From positions 1 to 64,000 of the forward strand of contig CAJYXO010000116.1 in the NCBI GenBank assembly GCA_913778765.1: 64,000 nucleotides of DNA, read 5' to 3'. Each line of letters begins with the position of its first letter. Positions within the stretch are counted from its first letter, which is position 1. The notes beneath the pieces were generated by a model. The model worked only from the letters and a program-made list of their open reading frames with translations, searched no databases and was not told the origin of the DNA. The translations under genes and the position numbers were made by a program. Origin of the DNA: an uncultured Massilia sp. (GTDB lineage Bacteria; Pseudomonadota; Gammaproteobacteria; Burkholderiales; Burkholderiaceae_D). Shown piece after piece: positions 43,176-52,473 of the stretch.

Positions 43176-45386
43176 ATGCGCATCCGAACCCGACTGCTGA
43201 TCCTCATCCTGGCGATCCTGGTGCCGGCCCTGGTGGCCGCGGCCCTGGCGGTCGGCTACGTGTACGTGGAAGAACGGGCGTCGCAGGAGAACAGCGTCAA
43301 GGAAGCCACCCGCGCCTTCGCCCTGCTGGTGGCCAACGAGGTGGAAACCCATGAAGGCATGCTGCGCGCCCTGGCCACCTCGCCCGCGCTGGTCCAGGGC
43401 AACCTGCAGGAATTCTACAAGCACGCGAAGAGCCTGGCGCCGACGCCGGAAACCACGGTGATCCTGATGGACCGCGACGGCCGCCAGCTGCTGAATACCC
43501 GGCTGCCCTTCGGCAGTCCGCTGCCGGCCCGGCGCGTGTCGAACATCGGCGCCCTGATGGAGCGCCATGGCGCCGACAAGGTGCTGGTGTCCGACATCTT
43601 CCTTGCGCCGATCGGCAAGCGCCACGATTTCGTCGTCCAGGTGCCGGTCAGGATCGACGGCGCGATCCGCTATTTCCTCGACATGGGCATCAATGCCGAG
43701 ACCCTGCAGGAAGTGATGGGCGGCCAGCGCTTTCCGGGCGAGTGGCAGACTTCGATCGTCGACCGCAGCGGCAAGGTGGTGGCGCGCTCGCGCGATGCCG
43801 ACCAGTACCGCGGCCGCTCGGTGAGCGCCCTCGCCCTGCAGAACTTCGCGGCCCGCGACGAGGGCGTGTTCAACAGCCGCAACCTGGCCGGCGTGCCGGT
43901 GCAGGCCTTCTACAGCACCGTGCCGGGCGCCGGCTGGAAGGTCATCGTCAACATCCCGACCGAGGAGATCCGGCGCGTGCCGCAGCATGCGGCGCTGTTC
44001 CTGGCGGCGATCATGGCGGCGCTGCTGGTGCTGGCGGTGGTGCTGGCGCGCCGCTTCAGCGAGCGCGCCATCGTACCGATCGAATACCTGGGCCGCAGCG
44101 CCGAAGACCTCGGCCAGGGCCGCGAAGTGGCCTACGCGCCGCAGCAGATCGTCGAGATCGACGCGGTGGCGCACCGCATGGCCGAAGCCAGCGGCCGGAT
44201 CCGGGCCTCGCAGGCCGAGCTGGAAGCGCGCGTGAAGGAAGCCGTCGAGGCCAGCGAACGGGCGCAGACGGCCCTGATGCGCAGCCAGAAACTGGAAGCC
44301 CTGGGCCGCCTGACCGGCGGCATCGCGCACGAATTCAACAACCTGCTGCAGACCCTCACCACCGCCCTGCAGCTGGCGGCGCTGACCGCCACCCAGCCCA
44401 AGGTGCAGGGCCTGATCGAGACCTGCAAGCGCACCGTCGGCCGCGCCACCGCCCTCACCGGCCAGCTCGGCTCCTTCGGCCGCGTCCAGGAGGCCAAGCT
44501 GCTGACGGTGGCGCCCTGCGGCCAGCTGCGCAACGCCCTGCAGCTGATCCGCAACGTGCTGCGCCAGGGGATCGAACTCGAGCTGGCGTGCGAAGAGGAC
44601 GTATGGCCGGTCACGGTCGATCCCCTGCAGTTCGACCTCGCCCTGCTCAACCTGGCGATCAACGCGCGCGACGCCATGCCCGACGGCGGCCGCCTGGTGC
44701 TGGCGGCGCGCAACTGCACGCTCGAGCCGACCCTCGAGCGCGGCAGCGGCGACTACGTGCTGGTCACGGTAACGGACACCGGCGCCGGCATGACGCCCGA
44801 CGTGCTGGCGCGCGCCCTCGACCCCTTCTTCACCACCAAGGCGCCGGGCCAGGGCAGCGGCCTGGGACTCGCCCAGGCATATGCCTTCGCGACACAGTCG
44901 CAAGGCTCGCTGACGCTGTCCAGCAAGCCCGGCGAGGGCACCCGGGTCGAGCTCTACCTGCCGCGCTCGAACCTGCCGCTGTCGCCCCAGCCCGGCCGCG
45001 CGCCGCAGGCCGAAGCGCTGCACGCCAGCGGCCGCATCCTGTTCGTCGAGGACGACGATCTGGTGCGCGAAACCGTGGTGCGCGGCCTGGAAGAAGCCGG
45101 CTTCGAGGTACTGGTGGCGGCCAGCGGCGACCGCGCGCTGGCGATGCTCGACGCCGGACTCGAAGTCGACGTCGCGTTTTCCGACATCGTCATGCCGGGC
45201 AAGATCAGCGGCATCGACCTGGCCGGCATCCTGCGCGAACGCCGCCCTGGCCTGCCGGTCGTGCTGGCCACCGGCTACACCGACCAGCGCGTCACGGTGC
45301 CTGGCGTGCAGGTGCTGGCCAAGCCCTACGAGATCGAGCAGCTGACGGCGCTGCTGGCCGGGCTGGCGCAGCGCGCCGATCGGTGA
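43176..45386 (+). CDS. Hybrid sensor histidine kinase, Cache-HAMP-HisKA-HATPase-REC
   Basis: The 736-residue protein has an N-terminal helix (LLILILAILVPALVAAALAV), an extracytoplasmic Cache-like domain, a second helix near 275-295 and a HAMP-like linker, then HisKA with H385 in GGIAHEFNN, HATPase_c (NLAINARDAM, DTGAGM, GSGLGLAQAYAF) and a receiver domain (ILFVEDDD; FSDIVMPG). The sensor part (ALATSPALVQGNLQEFYKHA; RQLLNTRLPFGSPLP) closely follows that of the kinase at 6003-8137, so the two may sense related signals. It lies between the HD-GYP regulator and a PPC-domain gene, spaced 14 bases from the latter. Confidence 0.94.
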   Translation: MRIRTRLLILILAILVPALVAAALAVGYVYVEERASQENSVKEATRAFALLVANEVETHEGMLRALATSPALVQGNLQEFYKHAKSLAPTPETTVILMDRDGRQLLNTRLPFGSPLPARRVSNIGALMERHGADKVLVSDIFLAPIGKRHDFVVQVPVRIDGAIRYFLDMGINAETLQEVMGGQRFPGEWQTSIVDRSGKVVARSRDADQYRGRSVSALALQNFAARDEGVFNSRNLAGVPVQAFYSTVPGAGWKVIVNIPTEEIRRVPQHAALFLAAIMAALLVLAVVLARRFSERAIVPIEYLGRSAEDLGQGREVAYAPQQIVEIDAVAHRMAEASGRIRASQAELEARVKEAVEASERAQTALMRSQKLEALGRLTGGIAHEFNNLLQTLTTALQLAALTATQPKVQGLIETCKRTVGRATALTGQLGSFGRVQEAKLLTVAPCGQLRNALQLIRNVLRQGIELELACEEDVWPVTVDPLQFDLALLNLAINARDAMPDGGRLVLAARNCTLEPTLERGSGDYVLVTVTDTGAGMTPDVLARALDPFFTTKAPGQGSGLGLAQAYAFATQSQGSLTLSSKPGEGTRVELYLPRSNLPLSPQPGRAPQAEALHASGRILFVEDDDLVRETVVRGLEEAGFEVLVAASGDRALAMLDAGLEVDVAFSDIVMPGKISGIDLAGILRERRPGLPVVLATGYTDQRVTVPGVQVLAKPYEIEQLTALLAGLAQRADR

Positions 45387-45400
45387 GAACATCGGCGATC

Positions 45401-45808
45401 ATGCACGCCCTGCCCCTCCGGATTCCAGTCGATGCCGACCTGCGCCAAGCGCTGGCCGCCCTGCCGGCGCAGCATGGCGTCGAGGCCGCCTTCGTCCTGC
45501 AGGGCATCGGCAGCCTGACGGTGGCGCGTATCCGCTTTGCCGGCGCGCCGGATTTCACCGAACTGCGCGGCGACCTCGAAGTCGTGAGCCTGGGCGGTTC
45601 CTTGTCGCCGGACGGGCCGCACCTGCACATCGCGGTGTCGGACGCGGCGGGTCGGGTGACGGGAGGCCACATGGGGCCGGGCTGCGTGGTGCGGACCACG
45701 GCCGAGGTGCTGGTGGCGCTGCTGCCCGGCCACCGCTTCAGCCGGGAGATTGACCCGGCGACCGGCTATCAGGAGCTGTCGGTCTTCCTCTCCGAGCGGC
45801 ATTCCTGA
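45401..45808 (+). CDS. PPC/DUF296 domain protein
   Basis: The ATG at 45401 gives 135 residues covering one PPC (plant and prokaryote conserved, DUF296) domain: AAFVLQGIGSLTVARIRFAG, LGGSLSPDGPHLHIAVSDAA with the HxH metal site, and GGHMGPGCVVRTTAEVLVAL. Bacterial members form trimers and have been linked to DNA binding and metal binding, but their function is not settled. It starts 14 bases after the hybrid kinase stop and is probably cotranscribed with it. Ribosome site is weak. Confidence 0.9.
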   Translation: MHALPLRIPVDADLRQALAALPAQHGVEAAFVLQGIGSLTVARIRFAGAPDFTELRGDLEVVSLGGSLSPDGPHLHIAVSDAAGRVTGGHMGPGCVVRTTAEVLVALLPGHRFSREIDPATGYQELSVFLSERHS

Positions 45809-46472
45809 GAAACACCTTCTTTGCGGTGCGAAACTTGAATTGTAAGGATCGTCCTTCTCTTGCGCATTCAAACCTTACGAGCCTGGTTGCCGTTGCCAAA
45901 GGGCTGCATACGAAAATGCCCACGCCACCAGTGCGGCGCCACACCACCTCCTGCCGCACCTTTCGCACTTCATGCTGACCTCGAACGCGAGCCGTTGGCA
46001 TTCGCGATCGCATATCTGTCCAGTTACTGAAAATGAGGGGAAAGCGCATTCCAGCTGCCGGAGGAATTCCTGCCTGATCTGCCAGCACAGCATGCCAGGA
46101 GCCTGCGGAACGGGCCAGAGGCTGGTGTTGCCGAGCGCATGCGTCCAGCTATCGAGTGCGCCCAGTGCCCGGAGCTGTATGGGATAAGGCCGACCAAAGA
46201 GACTTGTCACGTGACTGCGAGCCAACGTTGGCCCGATGTTGACGAACCCATCCGTCGTGGCTGGCTGCCGGCCGGTCGTGCTTGCGGCTCGCGCTTGCCC
46301 TCCCATGTCGAATTTCTCGACATTGGCGATCTCCAGGAAAACTGTCAGAAAACTTCAGATGTATCATAGGGAAACGTGTTGATACTGATTAAGTTCTTCT
46401 GGTCAGCCTCCGGGTACCGTGTTCGCTAGACATTTTTCATTGGCGAAGGCCACGGGCATCGGGAGGCAATCA
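45809..46472. other. Long intergenic region before the T6SS island, no gene seen
   Basis: These 664 bases are AT-richer than the kinase side. Frames of 70-140 codons occur on both strands (the longest at 45875-46306, minus) but none has a ribosome site, a family match or matching codon use. The end, 46361-46472, is the likely promoter region for vgrG, with TATCAT near 46363; no -35 can be named with confidence. It marks the left edge of the T6SS island. Confidence 0.5.
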
Positions 46473-49079
46473 ATGCGCGAAAGCCAGGAAATCGTGGCGG
46501 GTGCCGCACGGTCGGCGTTCAGCGGCGCATCCCAGCATCATCGACTCATGCGGCTCGATTTCCCCTTGAATGACGGTCCGCCGGCGATTTTGTTGCCGAA
46601 TACGCTGGTCGCTCATGAGGAAGTGTCGCGGAGCTTCCGCTTCGAGATCGAAGTCCTGTCGGACGACGCGCGCATCCCGCTGAAAATGCTGATGGGCCGG
46701 ATGGTGACCATCTCTCTGGTACGGGAAGACGGGTCGCCGCGTTACTTCAACGGCTACATCACCGAATTCCGCTTCATGCGGAGCGATGGCGGCTTCGCCT
46801 TTTACCGCATGGTGCTCGAGCCTTGGCTCGCATTCGCACGTCAGCGCAAGAACTGCGTTTCGTTCCACAACAAGAACGTGCGGGAGATCACCGAGGAAAC
46901 CCTGCGGCACTACCGTCAGGCCGACTGGCAGATGTACCCAATCGACGAGTCGAAGCTGACCGTCGCCAACCAGTACAACGAGACCGACTACAACCACCTG
47001 CACCGGCGCTGGGAGGTGCTCGGCCTCTACTACTGGTACGAGCATCGGTTCGACGGCCACCAGCTCATGATTTCGGATAATAGCCTCCTGGCGTCGCCTA
47101 TCCACGAGGAAATGGTCGTGATCTCGTTCCACGACGGCAGCGGCTCGCGTGAGGACGACGGCATTCACGAGTGGACGGCAATCCGGCGGCTGGGTTCAGG
47201 ACGGACCACGCTGGCGAGTTTCGACTACAAGAACCCTCGCGCGCAACGCGCTGATGCCGCCTCCCTCAACCAGCAAGGGGACATTTTCCCTTACGAGGTC
47301 TATGAGGACACCGGCTCCTATGGTTTTCGCTTGTACACCGACGGCGAACAGCTTGCGGCGCAGCGCATGGACGAAGCGGACAAGGACAAGCAGTATTTCG
47401 AGGCGAAGGGCAATGAACGCTTCGTGCTGCCCGGTCGCAGGTTCAAGCTCGGCGGCCACTTCAGCGCCGAGCCGCGCTCGCATCGATACGACGCCGAGCC
47501 GCGCGGCGGCATTGGAGACCGTTATTACCTGATCCTGTCTGCCTACCATGAGGTATCGAACAATTACCAGGCAGGTGCGGGCGCACCCTCCCATTACGAA
47601 AATCGCTTCACGTGCATCCGCCAGGACATCCGCTGGCGTCCCGGCCGCAACTACAACAGCGAGCCGGCTACCTACACGGGACTGCATACGGCCATCGTCG
47701 TCGGCCCGGCCGGCGCCGACATCCACACGGACGGCTACGGGCGGGTCAAACTCCAGTTTCACTGGGACCGGCTGGGCGAATACAATGAAATGAGCTCGCC
47801 ATGGATTCGGGTGATGAGCCCGGCGGCCGGCGACCAGTTCGGGCAGATCCGGTTGCCCCGCGTCGGCGAGGAAGTGGGTGTCGTCTACGCGAATGGGAAT
47901 ATCGACCATCCACTCATCCTCGGCGCGCTCTACAACCATATCCACATGCCGCCGTGGTCTTTGCCGGAGCAGCAGTCGCTTGCCGGCCTGCGCAGCCGGG
48001 AGCTGGGCGGCGGGGCGCGCGGTAACCATCTCGTGCTCGACGACACGCCGGATAAAATCCAGGCGCAGCTGAAAAGCGATCACCAGTGCAGTCAACTGTC
48101 GCTCGGCCACATCACGCGCATCGAGGACAACGCGGGGCGCAAGGACGCGCGCGGGGAAGGCTGGGAGCTCGCGACCAACGCGTGGGGCGTGGCCCGTGCC
48201 GCACAGGGCATGCTTATCACTACTGAAGCGCGGCAAAATGCGGCATCCCACATCAAAGACATGGGTGAGACCGCGCAGCGACTGGCTGCGGCTGCCCAGA
48301 CCCAGGAGCAGCTGGCGACAATGGCGATCGACCACGAGGCCCAAGAAAAGGGCCAGCAGGACGGCGCCGCCGAGGACGTCAAAGCTCAGAACACGGCCAT
48401 TCGTGGGGCGGGGAAAGGAGCTTTTCCCGAGCTCGCCGAGCCCCATCTGGTCATGGCAAGCCCAGCCGGCATCGAGCTCACAACCGCCCAATCGACCCAC
48501 GTTGCCAGCGGCCGTTACACCGCAATCACCAGCGGGAAAAGCCTGTCGATTGCCAGTGCCGATGGCCTGTTCGCGAGCGTTGGGAAGACCTTCAGGCTCT
48601 TCGTCCATAAGGCGGGAATGAAACTGATCGCCGCCGCCGGCAAGGTGTCGGTGCAGGCGCAGAGCGACGACGTGGAGGTCATCGCCAACAAGGTACTCCA
48701 ACTCCTCAGCGAGACGGACTGGGTAAATATTCGCGGCAAGAAAGGCGTGAGGCTGCACGGCGTCAACAACATGGTCGAGATCGGCGAGAAAGTGCAGTTC
48801 TTCACCTCATCACCTGTGCTATTCCACGGCAATCTCGAGACGCTGCCAGCGAAAAGCGTGTCGCAGGCATTCAACGAACGTACTTCGGACTACCACTTTG
48901 ACCAGCAAGTCAACTTCGTCGACGCCAACCTGAAGCCCGAGAAGAACATCGCATACGAACTCGTGCGCGACGACGGAACGGTCCTCGACGGAAAAACCTC
49001 GGCCAGCGGCAGCACGGAGGTACAGAAATCAGGCGGTTTCGACTCCTACACCATCCGTTACAAGGGCGAACTACCATGA
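46473..49079 (+). CDS. vgrG: Type VI secretion spike protein VgrG with C-terminal TTR-like domain
   Basis: GGGAGG lies 6 bases before the ATG at 46473, giving 868 residues; an earlier GTG (46419) has no such site. The gp27/gp5-like core contains RSFRFEIEVLSDD, the LEPWLAFARQRKNCVSFHN block, GPAGADIHTDGYGRVKLQFH and SSPWIRVMSPAAGDQFGQIR. A DUF2345 beta-helix follows (SPAGIELTTAQSTHVASGRY ... ADGLFASVGKTFRLFVHKAG). The last about 60 residues (FDQQVNFVDANL; YELVRDDGTVLDGKTSASG) form a transthyretin-like domain, known in other VgrGs to bind Tle-type lipase effectors. Its stop overlaps the lipase start by 4 bases, so the pair is translationally coupled. Confidence 0.96.
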   Translation: MRESQEIVAGAARSAFSGASQHHRLMRLDFPLNDGPPAILLPNTLVAHEEVSRSFRFEIEVLSDDARIPLKMLMGRMVTISLVREDGSPRYFNGYITEFRFMRSDGGFAFYRMVLEPWLAFARQRKNCVSFHNKNVREITEETLRHYRQADWQMYPIDESKLTVANQYNETDYNHLHRRWEVLGLYYWYEHRFDGHQLMISDNSLLASPIHEEMVVISFHDGSGSREDDGIHEWTAIRRLGSGRTTLASFDYKNPRAQRADAASLNQQGDIFPYEVYEDTGSYGFRLYTDGEQLAAQRMDEADKDKQYFEAKGNERFVLPGRRFKLGGHFSAEPRSHRYDAEPRGGIGDRYYLILSAYHEVSNNYQAGAGAPSHYENRFTCIRQDIRWRPGRNYNSEPATYTGLHTAIVVGPAGADIHTDGYGRVKLQFHWDRLGEYNEMSSPWIRVMSPAAGDQFGQIRLPRVGEEVGVVYANGNIDHPLILGALYNHIHMPPWSLPEQQSLAGLRSRELGGGARGNHLVLDDTPDKIQAQLKSDHQCSQLSLGHITRIEDNAGRKDARGEGWELATNAWGVARAAQGMLITTEARQNAASHIKDMGETAQRLAAAAQTQEQLATMAIDHEAQEKGQQDGAAEDVKAQNTAIRGAGKGAFPELAEPHLVMASPAGIELTTAQSTHVASGRYTAITSGKSLSIASADGLFASVGKTFRLFVHKAGMKLIAAAGKVSVQAQSDDVEVIANKVLQLLSETDWVNIRGKKGVRLHGVNNMVEIGEKVQFFTSSPVLFHGNLETLPAKSVSQAFNERTSDYHFDQQVNFVDANLKPEKNIAYELVRDDGTVLDGKTSASGSTEVQKSGGFDSYTIRYKGELP

Positions 49080-50911
49080 GCGACCAATCCGGACTGAACG
49101 AGCGCGGCAATCACCAGGGCGAATTCACACAAGGTGTCGGGGGATGGGCCGAATACACGGTCCACTTGACGCCGACGTCGGACGCGGTCCGTCACGACGT
49201 CAAGCTCCCGCCGCGCAAGATTATCCCTGTGATCTTCTTGCCCGGCGTGATGGGCAGTAATCTTCGCCTCAGCAAAGCGCGGCAAAAAAAGCTGGAACGG
49301 CCGGACAACCGTTCGTGGCGTCCGGACGATATGTCCAGCAATGTCGATCAGGCCGGTATTCTTTTAGGCGCTGGTCTTGGTGGGTGGTACAAGGATGCCT
49401 CGCCAGCACAGCGGCAACTCATGCTCGATCCGAACGAGACGGAAGTCGAGTATTACCACTATACCGAGAGCAAGGATCGGTTCGATCCCGAGGGCGCGAA
49501 AACGCTGGCTGCAGACAAACTGCACCAGAACGTCCCTGACAATCTCGAATGCATTCCACCCCTGCTCGGGTCGCGCATTACAGGAAGTCTGGTACTCAAC
49601 CGGCGGCTAAGCATGAAGAAGCGCGAATCCCCTGCGCAGATTGCACGCTGGCGAGGCTGGAGCGAAGTCCTGTTCGACGGAGCGTATGGGAAGATGCTGA
49701 AGGCGGCGGAAAGCCACCTCAACAACATGATCTCAGGCGACGCCGCCAATCCGATGTGGAAGCCCTTCTTCGCCGATCCCAGCACGTTCGGCGGGGTGAA
49801 TGCAGGCGCCGCGCTGACGGAACAGGACCTTAAAAAAGTCGCTGCGTGCTGGTACCCGGTGCACGCGATGGGATACAACTTTTTGAAGAGCAATGGCGTA
49901 TCCGCGCGGGTGATCGCGGACCGTGTACGCGGCCTCGTCAAGGGTTACCAGAAGCGTGGATTCAAATGCGACGAGGTAATCATCGTCACGCACAGCATGG
50001 GCGGGTTGCTTGCTCGTGCGCTCATTCATCCGAAGTACGGAAATTTGTTGAACGATCCCAGCGTCAAGGTACTTGGTATTTATCACAATGTAATGCCGAC
50101 CATGGGCGCCGCCGCTTCCTATAAACGCATGCGTTTCGGCTTTCTGGAGGGATCGGGCATGGTCGCTGAAACTATTGCAAAGGTTTTGGGCATTAACGGT
50201 GAACATGCCACTGCCATACTCGCCAACGCACCGGCAGCGTTTGAGCTGTTGCCGGGATCGGCCTATGGGAAAGCTTGGCTGAAGGTCCTGGACGGGGCAG
50301 GACGCGAGATGTGGAGCTTGCCTGGTAACTCTGGAAGCGCATTGGAAAGCATTTACCTGCAGCCGGCAGATGCGTGGTGGCGGCTTGTCAATCCGAAGTG
50401 GGTCAATCCAGGGCGCGTGCTAGAAAAGAAAGGCGGCGGCATCGCGAACGTCTTGAGCCGCCTAACGGATTCGTCCAAATTCGTCGAAGATATAAGGGAA
50501 AGTTTCCATCCTACCAATAGCTATGCCAGCTTTTGTTCATCGTCAGAACGCCTCACCTATGGCGAGATCGTTTTCAAAGTTGCCGACCGCGAGGTTTGGG
50601 ATGCCCTTAACGTCACGCTTCCCCCAGCAGAGACCTGGAAGCTGTTGAGTGACGACGCAAAGGGCACCTTAAAAGTGCAGGCTGGGACGCATGTGTTGAC
50701 CCTCGTCCTTCAACCGCCAGCCGCTCCCGGCGACGAAACCGTGCCTGCCGCCCGCTCCGCCAAACAGATCACGGGCAAGCTTTTCGTGCATGGCGAGACC
50801 AAAGGCAAGAGTTACGAACATCAGAAAAGCTATGCCGATAAGGATGTATTGGCATCTCTGCTGTACTCCGTCATTCAAATTGCCAAAACAGCTAAATGGG
50901 AGTCATCGTGA
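49076..50911 (+). CDS. T6SS phospholipase effector, PGAP1-like alpha/beta hydrolase (Tle4 type)
   Basis: The 611-residue protein has no signal peptide, as expected for a T6SS cargo. It opens with a polar segment, then the lipase-like VIFLPGVMGSNLRLSKA. The catalytic triad is S307 in VTHSMGG (GxSxG-type elbow), D553 in GDETVP and H582 in YEHQKSY. A substantial insertion between the elbow and the acid (about 325-540) could form a lid. The match of S-D-H layout and PGAP1-like start, together with a downstream Tli4-type gene, indicates a Tle4-family phospholipase that attacks membranes of rival cells. It is more AT-rich than core genes. It overlaps vgrG (4 bases) and the immunity gene (16 bases). 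Confidence 0.88.
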   Translation: MSDQSGLNERGNHQGEFTQGVGGWAEYTVHLTPTSDAVRHDVKLPPRKIIPVIFLPGVMGSNLRLSKARQKKLERPDNRSWRPDDMSSNVDQAGILLGAGLGGWYKDASPAQRQLMLDPNETEVEYYHYTESKDRFDPEGAKTLAADKLHQNVPDNLECIPPLLGSRITGSLVLNRRLSMKKRESPAQIARWRGWSEVLFDGAYGKMLKAAESHLNNMISGDAANPMWKPFFADPSTFGGVNAGAALTEQDLKKVAACWYPVHAMGYNFLKSNGVSARVIADRVRGLVKGYQKRGFKCDEVIIVTHSMGGLLARALIHPKYGNLLNDPSVKVLGIYHNVMPTMGAAASYKRMRFGFLEGSGMVAETIAKVLGINGEHATAILANAPAAFELLPGSAYGKAWLKVLDGAGREMWSLPGNSGSALESIYLQPADAWWRLVNPKWVNPGRVLEKKGGGIANVLSRLTDSSKFVEDIRESFHPTNSYASFCSSSERLTYGEIVFKVADREVWDALNVTLPPAETWKLLSDDAKGTLKVQAGTHVLTLVLQPPAAPGDETVPAARSAKQITGKLFVHGETKGKSYEHQKSYADKDVLASLLYSVIQIAKTAKWESS

Positions 50912-52053
50912 AGGTCAGGTCCGCTTTAAAGCACGGCGCAATCGTGGCGATCTCCCTCGTTGTCCTCGTGTCGTTGTTTGGTAATTCCCGCACCTACGTA
51001 TATAAGGAGACCGCTGTGCCAGAACCAGTTAAGCTCAGCCCGCGCCTGCAGGCGTTGTTCGAAAAAACGAAGATCCTCTGTTTTGGCCGCTACGCAATCG
51101 AAGTGCCAGAGGAGGCTCAGATTATTGAGGGCGAAGCTACTTTTGGAGTCAGTATCGAGTCTATTGATGGCGGCATTGAAAAAGCCAAGCGTGTTGCAGA
51201 AGAAAAAATCGCGAAACTGAAGTGGGAGAACAATACTGCCGACATTACATACAGTGGCCCCGGTCCAATCGAGAACAGCTGGCAGATGCGGTATTACGAA
51301 AGCGAGAGCGCAAAAAAGTACGCTCTTTATTTTTTCGAAACATATATCAGCAAAGGCAACCTTACTTTCGTGCTAGGGGACTCCGCCCAGGAAGGCGAGA
51401 CCGAAAGCATGGCAATTGCCAGACAGGGCGAGCAAGCAAAACGCTTGAGGCTGCGCGCCGCAGAAGAAGTACCAACTGAACCAGGCTTCTGCATCCAGCA
51501 TGGCTTCATGCCCGGCGATCGGTCCGACGGACAAGAGACGATCAGTGCGGGGATCTACTTGCCCAGTCTTCCAGACGTCACCTTCTCCATCAGTTCCAAC
51601 AAGGACGCTTACGCGGATTATGATAAGGCTGAATTCGAGCAGATGAAGCGCGATGAGCTTCCCCTCCTCGCCCGCGTCAAAAGTGCCCAGAAGACCCAAG
51701 GGGCTGCTTATCCCAAGCGGGACGTTTTACGCGAAGGCAAGCGGGACGTGCAGCACTGGAAGGGAGAAGAATCGCTTATCCGGAGGCCGGATGGCACCCA
51801 CGACTTCGAGTGGGCCTTCGTCGGTACACCACAAGACGTCGCGAACCCGTCCGAGTTTGGCGTCGCCATGTTCACCAAGGTCGCACACAATACGGTCGGG
51901 GCCGCTAAAAAAGCATCGGTCAGCGACGACGAGGCCGTTGCGCTTTGGGACAAGCTCCTTTCCGGCCTGAAGTTCAGGGTCAAGGTGCCTGGCGCACCCG
52001 AGGGCTCCTATTATCTTCCTAAAGCCAAGCCGGATACCCAGAGCGCTGGATAA
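50896..52053 (+). CDS. T6SS immunity protein, Tli4 family
   Basis: The 385-residue protein starts 16 bases before the lipase stop. It has a membrane-anchoring N-terminus (AIVAISLVVLVSLF) and then the Tli4 signature: KTKILCFGRYAIEVPEEAQI (Tli4_N) and EPGFCIQHGFMPGD, with ARVKSAQKTQ... and FEWAFVGTPQD in the C-terminal domain. Tli4 proteins sit in the periplasm and block the cognate lipase, protecting the producer and its kin. The position, immediately after and overlapping the effector, is the usual arrangement. A GTG at 50908 is an alternative start. AT-rich codon use matches the effector, so both were gained together. Confidence 0.9.
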   Translation: MGVIVKVRSALKHGAIVAISLVVLVSLFGNSRTYVYKETAVPEPVKLSPRLQALFEKTKILCFGRYAIEVPEEAQIIEGEATFGVSIESIDGGIEKAKRVAEEKIAKLKWENNTADITYSGPGPIENSWQMRYYESESAKKYALYFFETYISKGNLTFVLGDSAQEGETESMAIARQGEQAKRLRLRAAEEVPTEPGFCIQHGFMPGDRSDGQETISAGIYLPSLPDVTFSISSNKDAYADYDKAEFEQMKRDELPLLARVKSAQKTQGAAYPKRDVLREGKRDVQHWKGEESLIRRPDGTHDFEWAFVGTPQDVANPSEFGVAMFTKVAHNTVGAAKKASVSDDEAVALWDKLLSGLKFRVKVPGAPEGSYYLPKAKPDTQSAG

Positions 52054-52184
52054 CAAGATAACGAAGCCCACCAGGGGCAAGCATCAAAGGTCAAGGCTGC
52101 GGCATGATGCGCTGGATGATAGGACTGATTTGGACATGGCACCGCAGCGGGCCGGCTCATCATTCAGCAGCGGGAGACTTGAAC

Positions 52185-52439
52185 ATGAAGCATGAGGGGC
52201 GTGGTGTAATTCGATTGAATGACAAGACCGACCACGGTGGCCAGGTTATTTCTGTTTCATCCGGCACTATCGTAATGGGTACTGAGGCAGCGCTTGCCGA
52301 CGATCTCACTTTTTGTCCCAAATGCAAAGGGAGGTTTCCTATCAAGCCGGACGGTGCCGGCGCGAAACACATGGGTCGGCCGTATGCGTATGACAACGAT
52401 CTCACGGCTTGCGGTGCAAAGTTGATTTCCTCGGTATGA
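52185..52439 (+). CDS. PAAR-domain T6SS spike tip protein
   Basis: The ATG at 52185 has GGGAG 9 bases upstream and gives 84 residues. The sequence (GVIRLNDKTDHGGQVISVSS, then FCPKCKGRFPI ... NDLTACGAKLISSV) matches the PAAR/DUF4150-type cone with His and Cys ligands for zinc at the tip. The gene starts 132 bases after the immunity gene and is the last of the island, so VgrG, effector, immunity and tip are together. The tip is separate from the effector, so the lipase is probably carried on VgrG rather than fused to PAAR. Confidence 0.88.
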   Translation: MKHEGRGVIRLNDKTDHGGQVISVSSGTIVMGTEAALADDLTFCPKCKGRFPIKPDGAGAKHMGRPYAYDNDLTACGAKLISSV

Positions 52440-52473
52440 GATCCCCGACTGACCGCCGACACCCGTCATCCAC

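Noticed and set aside
45875-46306. Minus-strand frame of about 143 codons before the T6SS island
   Set aside because: No ribosome site, no recognisable domain and codon use unlike neighbours; treated as intergenic.
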